Below, in pieces: positions 44,130-52,102 of a DNA stretch of 64,000 nucleotides. Made by a program: the position numbers and the translations under genes. A model generated the notes under the pieces. The model worked only from the letters and a program-made list of their open reading frames with translations. It ran no database searches and was not told where the DNA came from. Position 1 is the stretch's first letter. The number at the start of each line of letters is the position of its first letter. This stretch comes from Roseomonas sp. 18066 (GTDB lineage Bacteria; Pseudomonadota; Alphaproteobacteria; Acetobacterales; Acetobacteraceae): NCBI RefSeq assembly GCF_902706185.1, contig NZ_CACSJM010000004.1, positions 1 to 64,000 on the forward strand, written 5' to 3'.

Positions 44130-44383
44130 CTAGCGCTTGCAGGCGGCGTGCACGGAACAAAGTTAGCGAGCCCCACTGCAAGGTTAATTCAGGCTTCCCC
44201 ATGCTTGGATTGGACGCACTTGGGCGTCGCACCAAGCTATGGAAGCACGGGGTGTAAATGGCTAAGTGGCTATCGAGCTTCGCAACAGGCTTTAACCCCC
44301 CGCGCCAGCGCACTTACAGGCGGCGATCGCCAGACGTATTCGTCTGTCCAGGCCATCGCCACCCCAAAAGGAAGGTGAAGAAA

Positions 44384-44620
44384 ATGCGAGAATTCACAGT
44401 AGACACCATTCGCCAACGCGAAGGTTTGGTCTTCAAGCGGTCGGATGGCGAAATTTTTTTCTTGCTTGGCAAGCCAAATGGTAACGCCGTCCTTTATCAT
44501 GGCCAATTCAATGCCAACCCAACTCACCTTGGCCTCGTGGATCTTGATGTCAGCGTGCGCGATAAGCTGAAACGCGCTATAAGCTGGGTCCTCGCATACC
44601 CAAATCAGCCTGAAAGCTAA
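44384..44620 (+). CDS. small hypothetical protein
   Basis: This 78-aa protein (MREFTVDTIRQREGLVFKRS; GEIFFLLGKPNGNAVLYHG) is not recognised. AAGGAAGGTGAAGAAA directly before the ATG supports translation. Its base composition is more AT-rich than its neighbours, suggesting a different origin. Confidence 0.45.
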   Translation: MREFTVDTIRQREGLVFKRSDGEIFFLLGKPNGNAVLYHGQFNANPTHLGLVDLDVSVRDKLKRAISWVLAYPNQPES

Positions 44621-45341
44621 AGCAGCAGCCTGCCTTTCGGCACCACGCAGCAGCGGTGTCACCATTAAATGAATAGTCGATCGATGCAGTTCTCGGGCTA
44701 TGAAGGGAGTCTGCGAACGCTATCACCTAGACGTAAGTGGCTGTTGAAACTGCCGAGCGGTTAAGGCGCAGTCTTAGCTACAGGACGGAGATCGCCGTGC
44801 CTCGGCTCTAAATAGTCAAAGATTCGCCCGTCGGCAGTGGTCCGTAAGCAGCGCAGCGCTGTCTGGCAATAGAATGCTTCAAGGCATTGCCTAAGGATCT
44901 CGGCACGGTTTACATGATGCTGCACGGCACCTAGCTCGGCCCGATGCTCAATCTTTTAACGGCCTGACACTCCGCTGTTCATCGCAAGCGGCAGACGAGT
45001 TGGGCTGATGTTGTCAGTCGGGACAAGGGCTCAATGCTGCGTTCGGCGGTGAACACGGGCAGACCGTCTACTGGCGTTACACGTCATGCCCGAAAGCTGG
45101 ACATTGGCGCCTCGGTTAACCCGCTGCTTTAAGCGGCTTTGACCCGCGTCGCCCGAGCGTCGGACTATGTCGACAGAACTTCACCTCGCTTGTACGGTGG
45201 ATGCTGCCAGAACCTATGGCGCAGAAGCGAAGGCTAAAGAGGTTCCCGAAGGGAAAAAGCGTGGCTTTCGTGCCAGAGGCTGGCCCATGATGCTGAGAGA
45301 CTTAGCATCTACAATATCTGGTTCTACCGCATTTTCAGGCG
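44621..45341. other. gene-poor, lower-GC stretch
   Basis: About 720 bases without a supported gene. Short frames only, no recognised RNA or repeat. Confidence 0.4.
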
Positions 45342-45668
45342 CTAAAATGCGATGTCTTTGCTTTTACTGAATTCAACCTGCGCGACATTGCTTGCCGCGT
45401 GCTCATACGGGAAATCGTTCTGAGTAGAAGAGGCCGAAAACAAGCGGATTTGTCTAAACCGATATTTCGGGCGGAATCGATTTTTTTTGGTGGTTATTTC
45501 CGCTTCTGGCCTCAGCACGCACCGAGCAAGGGGCGGAAGCTGATCGATCGTCTTGTGCAATAGCGCGTAGGCATCCTCTGCTCGGACGCCGCCTCGTTTT
45601 ACGAGCGCTTCAATCTCCTGTATCAGTGCGTCAACGACGGCTCTCGCGCCTTTCGGTGTGCGTTTCAT
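45342..45668 (-). CDS. small helical hypothetical protein
   Basis: This 108-aa protein's first half (VVDALIQEIEALVKRGGVRA; AYALLHKTIDQLPPLARCVL) is similar to the protein at 45727: both have an alpha-helix, a GGV turn, a second helix and a LPPLAR or LPAAAQ segment. The C-terminal half is basic and unlike it. No family is recognised. Confidence 0.45.
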   Translation of the reverse strand: MKRTPKGARAVVDALIQEIEALVKRGGVRAEDAYALLHKTIDQLPPLARCVLRPEAEITTKKNRFRPKYRFRQIRLFSASSTQNDFPYEHAASNVAQVEFSKSKDIAF

Positions 45669-45726
45669 CGCTTCTTTCCGCGCATTTCCTTTGCATAGAG
45701 TGAACGCTGGAAACGGGTGGGTGGCA

Positions 45727-45945
45727 CTAAGATTCTGCTAGTTGGATCATCCACAGTCTGTGAGCTTCGAATCTGATCATCGCTTGAGCTGCCGCGGGGA
45801 GCCTTGCTATGGCGCGATCCAGCAGAGACGAGGCAGCTTGCGGATTGACGCCGCCCTGCTCGACCAAACTTAGCACTGCTTCAACCATGGCCGTAGCCAC
45901 GTTTTGCATCATCACCGACTGGCTCAGGTCAGGCTGGTGGGGCAT
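45727..45945 (-). CDS. small helical hypothetical protein, paralogue of the 45342 gene
   Basis: The 72-aa protein reads VATAMVEAVLSLVEQGGVNP then ASSLLDRAIARLPAAAQAMI, parallel to the first half of the 45342 product. The two genes are co-directional and 58 bases apart, suggesting tandem duplication. Function unknown. Confidence 0.45.
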   Translation of the reverse strand: MPHQPDLSQSVMMQNVATAMVEAVLSLVEQGGVNPQAASSLLDRAIARLPAAAQAMIRFEAHRLWMIQLAES

Positions 45946-46100
45946 GGGTCACCGCTAGGCTGTTGCGAGAAGCGGCAGAGCACATGCTAAAGGCAAAGCG
46001 GTCCAGACACCGATGCGAGAGCAGCCAGTGGCCAAACATAATTTTTTCGCACGGCGTTTGTCGCAGAAGCGTAAGCATCCGGTGAACACCGCCGCCCTGG

Positions 46101-46343
46101 CTATGGAGAGCTGGCTGGCCGAGGAGGAGCTGTTCCGGATGCCTGCTCGTCCTCAATGATCTGCCGCAGGTTCTCGATGCCGTCCTGGGTAAAGGCGGTC
46201 ACGCCATCCTCGCCGACGCCATAGACGTGCAGGCAGCCGTCTTCGGGGAACATGCTGATGGACAGGTCGGACAGCCAGTCTTCGTCCTCGCCGAGCAGTG
46301 CGGCGACATGGCCGATGGTGAACACGGCGGAGATGGCGGCCAT
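46101..46343 (-). CDS. IS66-associated accessory small protein
   Basis: This 80-aa protein (MAAISAVFTIGHVAALLGED; PEDGCLHVYGVGEDGVTAF; IENLRQIIEDEQ) belongs to the small conserved protein found just after tnpC in many IS66 elements. Its role in transposition is unknown. The start lies one base from the tnpC stop. Confidence 0.7.
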   Translation of the reverse strand: MAAISAVFTIGHVAALLGEDEDWLSDLSISMFPEDGCLHVYGVGEDGVTAFTQDGIENLRQIIEDEQASGTAPPRPASSP

Positions 46344-46344
46344 G

Positions 46345-47991
46345 TCAGGCGACCTCGCTTCGGGGCGGCTGATGGGCCTGCCAGCTCCATGGCAGCAGGT
46401 CCTCGAGCCTGCTGGCGGGATGTCCCGCGATCCGGCGCAGCACATCGGCCAGCCAGGCCTGTGGGTCCACATTGTTCAGCTTGGCTGTGACGATCAGCGA
46501 GTACATGGCCACCGCACGCTGGCCGCCACGGTCGGAACCGGCGAACAGCCACGACTTTCTGCCGAGAGCGATGCCGCGCAGCGCGCGCTCCGCCGCGTTG
46601 TTGGAGAGGCAGATCCGGCCATCCTGGAGGAACCGGGTGAAGGCCTCCCAGCGCTTCAGCATATAGTCCATGGCCGGGCCAGGTCGTTCGTGCGGGACAA
46701 ACGCGCGCGCTGCTCTCGCATCCAGGCTTCGAGCCCGGCGACCAGGGGTGCGCTCGCGGCCTGCCGGACGGCCAGGCGTCCCGCGGCGCTTGCACCGTTG
46801 ATGTCGCGCTCGATGTCGAACAAGGCGTCGATGCGCCGGACAGCCTCCAGCGCGATCGGCGACATCACCTTGGTCGGCCTGCTCCCTGCGGCCTGCGCGG
46901 CGCTCTTGGCCAGATCCGCCAGGACAAAGAAGGGTCGCCGCGCATGCACCCAGCAGGCCGCCTCGATGATCGGTCCTGGCTTGCGGTCAGCGGCGTAGAG
47001 CTTGCCATACCCGCCATAGGCATCGGCCTGGAACAGTCCGGCATAGCGGGCGAGATGGGCCTGCGGATGCGTGCCCCCGCGGTCGCGCGAGTAGTGGAAC
47101 AGGGCGGCCGGTGCCGCCGTGCCGCCAAACGGCCGATCATCGCGGACATAGACCCAGCAGCGCACTGTGTCGGTCTTGCCAGGCGCCAGCACCGGCACGG
47201 TGGTGTCGTCGCCATGGAGGCGTTCGGCGGCCATGACATGGGCCTCCAGGGTGCGCGACAGCGGCGCCAGCGCCGCGCAGCAGGCACCCACTTGGTCTGC
47301 CAGGGTCGAGAGGCTGAGCGGCAGGCCCTCCCGGGCGTAGCGTTCAGCCTGGCGGTTCAGCGGCTGGTGCTGGCCGAATTTCTCGAACAGAACCATGGCC
47401 AGCAGGTTGGGCCCCGCCCATCCGCGCGCCGTCACATGGAACGGCGCTGGCACCTGGCTCACCCTCTCGCAGGCGCGGCATGAGAATTTCTCCCGCACGT
47501 GCTGGATGACCTTCCAGCGGCGCGGGATCACCTCCAGCGTTTCCGTCATCCTCGCCCAGCTTGCGCAGCCGGGCGCTGCCACAGCACAGGCAATGGCTCG
47601 GCGCGGGCTCGACCACGCGCTCGCGCGGCAGATGCGCAGGGAATGGCTGGCGCGCCGGTCGCCTGCGGGCGAAAGGCGCGACATTGATGGTGTGCGCGGC
47701 CGCCTGCTCGGCGGCGATTTCGTCGGCCGTCGCCGAGCTTTCCAGTTCGTCGAATGCCAGGGCAAGCTGGTCGAGCAGGCGCTGGCCACGTTCAGACCTC
47801 TGGCCATAGAGCTGATGCCGTAGCTTGGCGATCTGCAGCTGCTGATGGGCGATGATCGCCTGGTCGTCGAAGGCTCGGGCCCTGGCATTGGCCAGCTCGG
47901 CCTCGATGCGCCGGGCATGCGCCGCGGCCGACAGCACCGCTGCTTTCAGGGCATCGACATCATCCGGCAGGGTTTCGGAGGGATTGTCCAC
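46345..47991 (-). pseudogene. outer IS66 tnpC transposase with two frameshifts
   Basis: From a GTG at 47991 the frame gives the N-terminal coiled-coil (IIAHQQLQIAKLRHQLYGQR) and Cys motif (HCLCCGSARLRKLGED). A 2-base loss near 47540 moves the frame to TETLEVIPRRWKVIQHVREK and the DDE core (HGDDTTVPVLAPGKTDTVR, ADAYGGYGKL, EAACWVHARR). A 1-base loss near 46678 moves it again to MDYMLKRWEAF and CLSNNAAERALRGIALGRK. Both shifts are simple deletions, not slippery sites, so the transposase is inactive. Confidence 0.85.
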
Positions 47992-48073
47992 GCCCTGGAT
48001 GGAATCACAGAATCCCTCGCGCCGCCTCAGGAAACTGCGTCACAGGGCATCACCCGGCGGCGTCCGGCCGGAA

Positions 48074-48081
48074 GGTATGCC
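48074..48081. repeat. 8-bp target duplication of inner IS66, left copy
   Basis: GGTATGCC at 48074-48081 is repeated exactly at 50596-50603, flanking the inner element. Eight bases is the usual IS66 duplication length, and both copies are intact, which points to a fairly recent insertion. Confidence 0.92.
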
Positions 48082-48160
48082 GTAAGCGTTGCTCCGCGGC
48101 CCACCTTGCCTGAGAGGGCCAATCTCGTGACGTAGCATCTCATCAGGTCGAGGTGGTGCG

Positions 48161-48610
48161 ATGTCGAAGGATGAGGCTGGCACTGGAGCCAGCACTGGTG
48201 CTGACACTCGAGCTAGCCTCAAGGCGGAGCGGATCGAGATCGTGACGCGCGGCGAGGGTCGTCGGAGCTACACGCCGGAGGAAAAGGTCCGGCTGGTGGC
48301 GGAGACGCTGCGCCCGGGAGCGTCAGTACAGGCCGTGTCGCGCCGCCATGGCGTCTGCTCCAGCCTGCTGCACCGCTGGCGGCGTGATGCGCGGGCTGAG
48401 GCGCGCGGGCCGGGTGGTGCGGTGCCACGGCTGCTGCCGGTGCGGCTGATGACCCCCGAAGTCGCCGCGGCAGCCGAACCTTCCGGCAAGCCTGCCGATG
48501 GTGACGCCCCGCCCATCGAGATCGTGCTGCGCAACGGGCGGGTGCTGCGGGTGAGCCCGGCCACGGATCCGGCCGCCCTGGCCCGCCTGGCTCTGGCGCT
48601 GGAGGCGTGA
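48161..48610 (+). CDS. tnpA: IS66 TnpA (Orf1)
   Basis: This 149-aa protein has the helix-turn-helix region RRSYTPEEKVRLVAETLRPG and SRRHGVCSSLLHRWRRDAR, then a variable linker and a C-terminal beta segment (IEIVLRNGRVLRVSPATDPA). It is required for IS66 transposition together with TnpB and TnpC. Its stop overlaps tnpB by four bases. Confidence 0.88.
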   Translation: MSKDEAGTGASTGADTRASLKAERIEIVTRGEGRRSYTPEEKVRLVAETLRPGASVQAVSRRHGVCSSLLHRWRRDARAEARGPGGAVPRLLPVRLMTPEVAAAAEPSGKPADGDAPPIEIVLRNGRVLRVSPATDPAALARLALALEA

Positions 48611-48954
48611 TCGCACCGCCTGCCGGGGTGCGGGTCTGGCTGGCGGCGGGCCCGACCGACATGCGGCGTGGGTTCGACGGGCTCGCGCGGCTGGTGCAGG
48701 AAGTGCTGGGGCGGGATCCGTTCAGCGGCCATGTGTTCGCCTTTCGCGGCCGCCGCGGCCATCTGGTCAAACTGTTGTTCTGGGATGGCCAGGGGCTCGT
48801 GCTCTATGCCAAGCGGCTGGAGCGCGGAAAGTTTGTCTGGCCGCAGGCACACGATGGCGCGATCTCGCTGACGCCTGCCCAGTTCTCGATGCTGCTGGAA
48901 GGCATAGACTGGCGCATGCCCGCCTGGACGGCGCGGCCGGACGTCGCGGGATAG
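48607..48954 (+). CDS. tnpB: IS66 TnpB (Orf2)
   Basis: This 115-aa protein matches the IS66 Orf2 family (VWLAAGPTDMRRGFDGLARL; FAFRGRRGHLVKLLFWDGQG; AKRLERGKFVWP). It is an essential accessory transposition protein of unknown mechanism. It overlaps tnpA by four bases and lies 46 bases before tnpC. Confidence 0.9.
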   Translation: MIAPPAGVRVWLAAGPTDMRRGFDGLARLVQEVLGRDPFSGHVFAFRGRRGHLVKLLFWDGQGLVLYAKRLERGKFVWPQAHDGAISLTPAQFSMLLEGIDWRMPAWTARPDVAG

Positions 48955-49000
48955 CAATTTCGGCTTGGCGCGACGCGGTGGGACGGGCGAGGATTCCGGC

Positions 49001-50556
49001 ATGCCCGCCGCGCTCGACATCGCAGCGCTCCCCGATGATCCGGCGCTGCTGCGCGCGATGCTGGTCGGCGTCATGGCCGAGCGCGACGGGCTCGAGGCAC
49101 AGAACAACCGGCTGCGGCATATGCTGCTCCAACTCCAGCGGCGGCAGTTCGGCCGCGGGTCCGAGCGCCTCCCGGAGGACCAGCTCCAACTCGCCCTGGC
49201 CGACATCGAGACGGCGGTTGCCAGGGACGAGGCGGAGGCCGAACGGAACAGCGAGACGCTCCGGCAGGCGCGCATCGCCAGGCGCCGGGCCAGCCGCGGC
49301 GCCCTGCCTGCCCACCTGCCGCGGGTCGAGGTGCTGCTCGAACCCGAACAGCAAGCCTGCCCTTGCTGCCAGGCCACTCTGGTGCGGATCGGCGAGGATG
49401 CCGCCGAGCGCCTGGACGTCATCCCGGCGCAGTTCCGGGTGCTCGTCACCCGTCGCCCCAAATACGCCGCGCCTGCGACGGCGTCGTGCTGCAGGCCCCG
49501 GCGCCGTCCCGCCTGGTCGAGGGCGGGTTGCCGACCGAGGCGACGGTCGCGCATGTCCTGGTGGCGCGCTACGCCGACCACCTGCCGCTCTACCGGCAGG
49601 CGCAGATCATCGCCCGGCAGAGTGTGCTGCTCGACCGTTCCACCCTGGCGGCCTGGGTCGGCCAGGCCAGCGCCGAGATCGCGCCGGTGGTGCGGCGGCT
49701 GCGCGAGATCCTGCTGGGCTCGGCGCGGCTCTATGCCGATGAGACCGTAGTCCCGGTGCTCGACCCGGGGCGCGGGCGGACCAGGCAGGGCTACTTCTGG
49801 GCGATCGCGCGGGATGACCGGCCCTGGGGCGGCACCGATCCGCCCGGCGTGGTCTATCGCTATGCCCCCGGCCGGGGCCGCGAGCATGCCAGGGCCCTGC
49901 TGGGCGGCTATCGCGGCATCCTGCAATGCGACGGCTATGCCGCCTATAAGAGCCTGCTGCCGCCCGCCGCGAATGCGGGCCCGGCGCTCCTCGCCACCTG
50001 CTGGAGCCATGTCCGCCGCCGGTTCTACGACCTCGCGCAGAGCAAGGCGGCCCCGATCGCCGAGGAAACCCTGCGGCGCATCGCTGCCCTCTACGCCATC
50101 GAAGCGGAGATCCGCGGCCAACCACCGCCGCAGCGCCTGACGGCGCGCGCCAGCCGGAGCGCTGCTCTCGTGCATGACCTGTTCGCCTGGTTCGCGCAGC
50201 AGCTGGCGCGCCTGCTTGGCCGCAGCCCCACGGCTGAAGCCATCCGCTATGCTCTGAACCAGCGAGAAGGCCTGCTGCGGTTCCTCGAGGACGGCCGCAT
50301 CGACCTCGACACCAATCCGGTCGAGCGCGCCATCCGTCCCATCGCCCTCAGCCGCAAGAACGCGCTGTTCGCAGGATCCGACGAAGGCGGAGAGAACTGG
50401 GCCGCCATCGCCTCGCTGATCGAAACCTGCAAGCTCAACGCCGTCGACCCCCAGCGCTACCTCACCGATCTGCTGACCCGCCTCGTCAACCGCTGGCCCA
50501 AGGCTCGCATCGATGAGCTCATGCCGTGGTGCTGGGCCACGACCAGCCCACGCTGA
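49001..50556 (+). pseudogene. tnpC: inner IS66 tnpC transposase with one frameshift
   Basis: The first frame (49001 to about 49470) gives the leucine-zipper-like N-terminus (NNRLRHMLLQLQRRQFGRGS) and zinc-like CPCCQATLVRIGED. The frame then shifts by a short deletion around 49463, where KYA..ACDG would be expected. The second frame carries the DDE core (YADETVVPVLDPGRGRTR; LQCDGYAAYKSLL; ATCWSHVRRRF) and the C-terminal NPVERAIRPIALSRKNALFA. Either the copy is inactive or the shift is a sequencing error, since the target duplication looks recent. Confidence 0.8.
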
Positions 50557-50595
50557 GCGCTACAACGCTGCCATGGGTCTCGGAGCAACGCTTAC

Positions 50596-50603
50596 GGTAT
50601 GCC
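50596..50603. repeat. 8-bp target duplication of inner IS66, right copy
   Basis: GGTATGCC, identical to 48074-48081. Confidence 0.92.
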
Positions 50604-50915
50604 GTGGATTGCGCCAGTCGATCCCATCCAGCATGTAGCCCAGCTGGGGCGCGGAAATGCCGACCACCCCATCGGTCGGCGTGGGCCACAGGAACCGGCC
50701 TCTCTCCAGCCGCTTGGCGTAGAGCGACATGCCGATGCCATCATGGCAGACGATCTTGACCAGGTCGCCGCGGCGGCCCCGGAACACATAGAGATCTCCG
50801 GCATACGGATCACGCCCGAGCGCCTGTTGCACCTGCAGCGCCAGGCCCGCCATGCCGCGCCGCATGTCCGTATGGCCCACCGCCAGCCAGACGCGCAGGC
50901 TTGCAGACGTCGGGA

Positions 50916-51310
50916 TCATGCGCGCAGCGCCGCCATCACCCGCCGCAAGGCAGCGGCGCTGATCGCCTCGCCAACGCGGATCACCGTGCCACCGGGCAAG
51001 GTGATCTCGATCTGGCCTGCGGCGACCGGGTTCGCCTGGGTCGGTGCACCGTCGGCACGGCAGCGGCGCCGGGCGGCACGGCAGGACCATCCGGCGATAC
51101 CCGCAGCGGCACGAACATCGCCGCCGGACCGGGCGCCAGGTTCCCCTGCCGCACCTGCCTGCGCCATGCCCACAACACGCTGCGGCTCACCTCGTGCCTG
51201 CGGGCAACCTCGACAAAGCAGGCACCAGGACGCTCAGCCTCCGCCACGATCCGGAGCTTGTCCTCGACCCGCCATTGGCGACGGCGCTCGATGCCAGCAA
51301 TGATCTCCAT
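50916..51310 (-). pseudogene. outer IS66 tnpA with frameshift
   Basis: The frame from 51310 reads MEIIAGIERRRQWRVEDKLR and ARRHEVSRSVLWAWRRQV, the TnpA helix-turn-helix. Near 51040 it shifts to the frame that ends QIEITLPGGTVIRVGEAI and VMAALRA at 50916. The gene overlaps tnpB by four bases at its end. Confidence 0.8.
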
Positions 51311-51424
51311 TCAATCCGGCCCCTGTTCTTAGCAACGCTCTTAAGAGCGTCGATAAGATCAGAAGACAGATTCAGGCCCGCGTCGGAAGGCGGCCTTCAC
51401 CGGAGGGGAACGCAGAAGCACCGC

Positions 51425-51571
51425 TTAACGAAGTGAGGCATCCAGCAAAAGCCTGTTGCGGGCAATTGTCATGACATCGTCGATGTCGGCCGGAAGCCAA
51501 ACCGCGTCGCAGCACTCTTCCAGTAGCAATGCCTCGGTAGAGGCTACCTCAACTAGCAGCACCTTCGGCAT
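51425..51571 (-). CDS. 48-aa receiver-like mini-protein
   Basis: The product reads MPKVLLVEVASTEALLLEE, the first strand and helix of a receiver, fused directly to AVWLPADIDDVMTIARNRLL, which resembles the end of a receiver after the Lys-Pro site (Lys is Leu). The middle of the domain, including the acceptor Asp, is missing. AAGGGTCAGAC precedes the ATG. It may be an internally deleted remnant or a tiny interaction protein. Confidence 0.45.
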   Translation of the reverse strand: MPKVLLVEVASTEALLLEECCDAVWLPADIDDVMTIARNRLLLDASLR

Positions 51572-51670
51572 GTCTGACCCTTGTGGTAAGCGCTGCCTGA
51601 ATGCCCTTCTTCTCAATCGTGCCGGTACTGTGCTGCCTCGCCTGCAGTTGGGGAGCTTCGAGCCGCGATT

Positions 51671-51960
51671 ATGGTCGACGTTAGTGACGACGCGAGTGGC
51701 CGCGGATACCGCCTGGTAGAGGTGCTGATGGGCCCTGGGCGGCGGCGGCGATGGTCAGAGGAAGCCAAGGCGCGGATTGTTGCGGAGACGCTCGCACCCG
51801 GCGCCGTCATTGCCAAGGTGGCGCGTCGTTAGCAGGTCTGCTCACAACAGGTGTTCACCTGGCGGCGAGAGATGCGGCACAGCGCGACACCCTCGTTCGT
51901 GCCGATCGTGGCGGAGCCCAGTGTGGCGCAACGGGAGTCCACACCGTCGTTCTTCAACCT
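51671..51960 (+). pseudogene. IS66 tnpA remnant
   Basis: The frame reads GRRRRWSEEAKARIVAETLA then PGAVIAKVARR, a TAG (51829-51831), then QVCSQQVFTWRREMR and FVPIVAEPSV, matching IS66 TnpA proteins. No tnpB or tnpC follows, and the sequence ends near the helicase 3' end. It is the relic of a further IS66-type element. Confidence 0.65.
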
Positions 51961-52102
51961 ACACGGACGACGTCTGCAATGCGCCTGCCTGCGGCGCAAA
52001 GGTCTGGCTGGTCGAAACGCGCTGCACCACGACCCCACCGGGTCTGCCGGAGCGGCATCGCCGTCTGGCCGCGCTCCCCTTTTCAGGGCTCCAGGAGGAA
52101 GG

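Larger units (their letters stand above)
48082..50595 (+). mobile_element. IS66-family element (inner), complete with perfect ends
   Basis: The element is 2,514 bp. Its ends are GTAAGCGTTGCTCCG (48082-48096) and the exact reverse complement (50581-50595). It carries tnpA, tnpB and tnpC on the plus strand and is flanked by the 8-bp duplication GGTATGCC. It interrupts the tnpB gene of an outer, differently oriented IS66 element. The 117-bp mini-element at 42611 derives from this type. Confidence 0.92.
48050..50919 (-). pseudogene. outer IS66 tnpB, disrupted by the inner element
   Basis: From 50919 the frame reads MIPTSASLRVWLAVGHTDMR and LYVFRGRRGDLVKIVCHDGI, the IS66 Orf2/TnpB family. It is cut after NPRHT at 50604. 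Beyond the inner element the last codons (FRPDAAG and stop, 48050-48073) follow in frame once the insertion and one copy of the 8-bp duplication are removed. Confidence 0.88.
46101..51335 (-). mobile_element. IS66-family element (outer), interrupted by a second IS66
   Basis: On the minus strand this element encodes tnpA (51310-50916), tnpB (50919-48050), tnpC (47991-46345) and a small accessory gene (46343-46101), the standard IS66 order. A second element of 2,514 bp (48082-50595) sits inside tnpB. The exact ends of the outer element were not defined: AGCAACGCT near 51335 resembles an IS66 terminus, but a clear partner near 46080 was not found. Confidence 0.75.

Noticed and set aside
46345-47991. 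Programmed frameshifting in the outer IS66 tnpC
   Set aside because: Both frame changes are simple 1- or 2-base deletions at non-slippery sequences, and IS66 TnpC is normally made from one frame.
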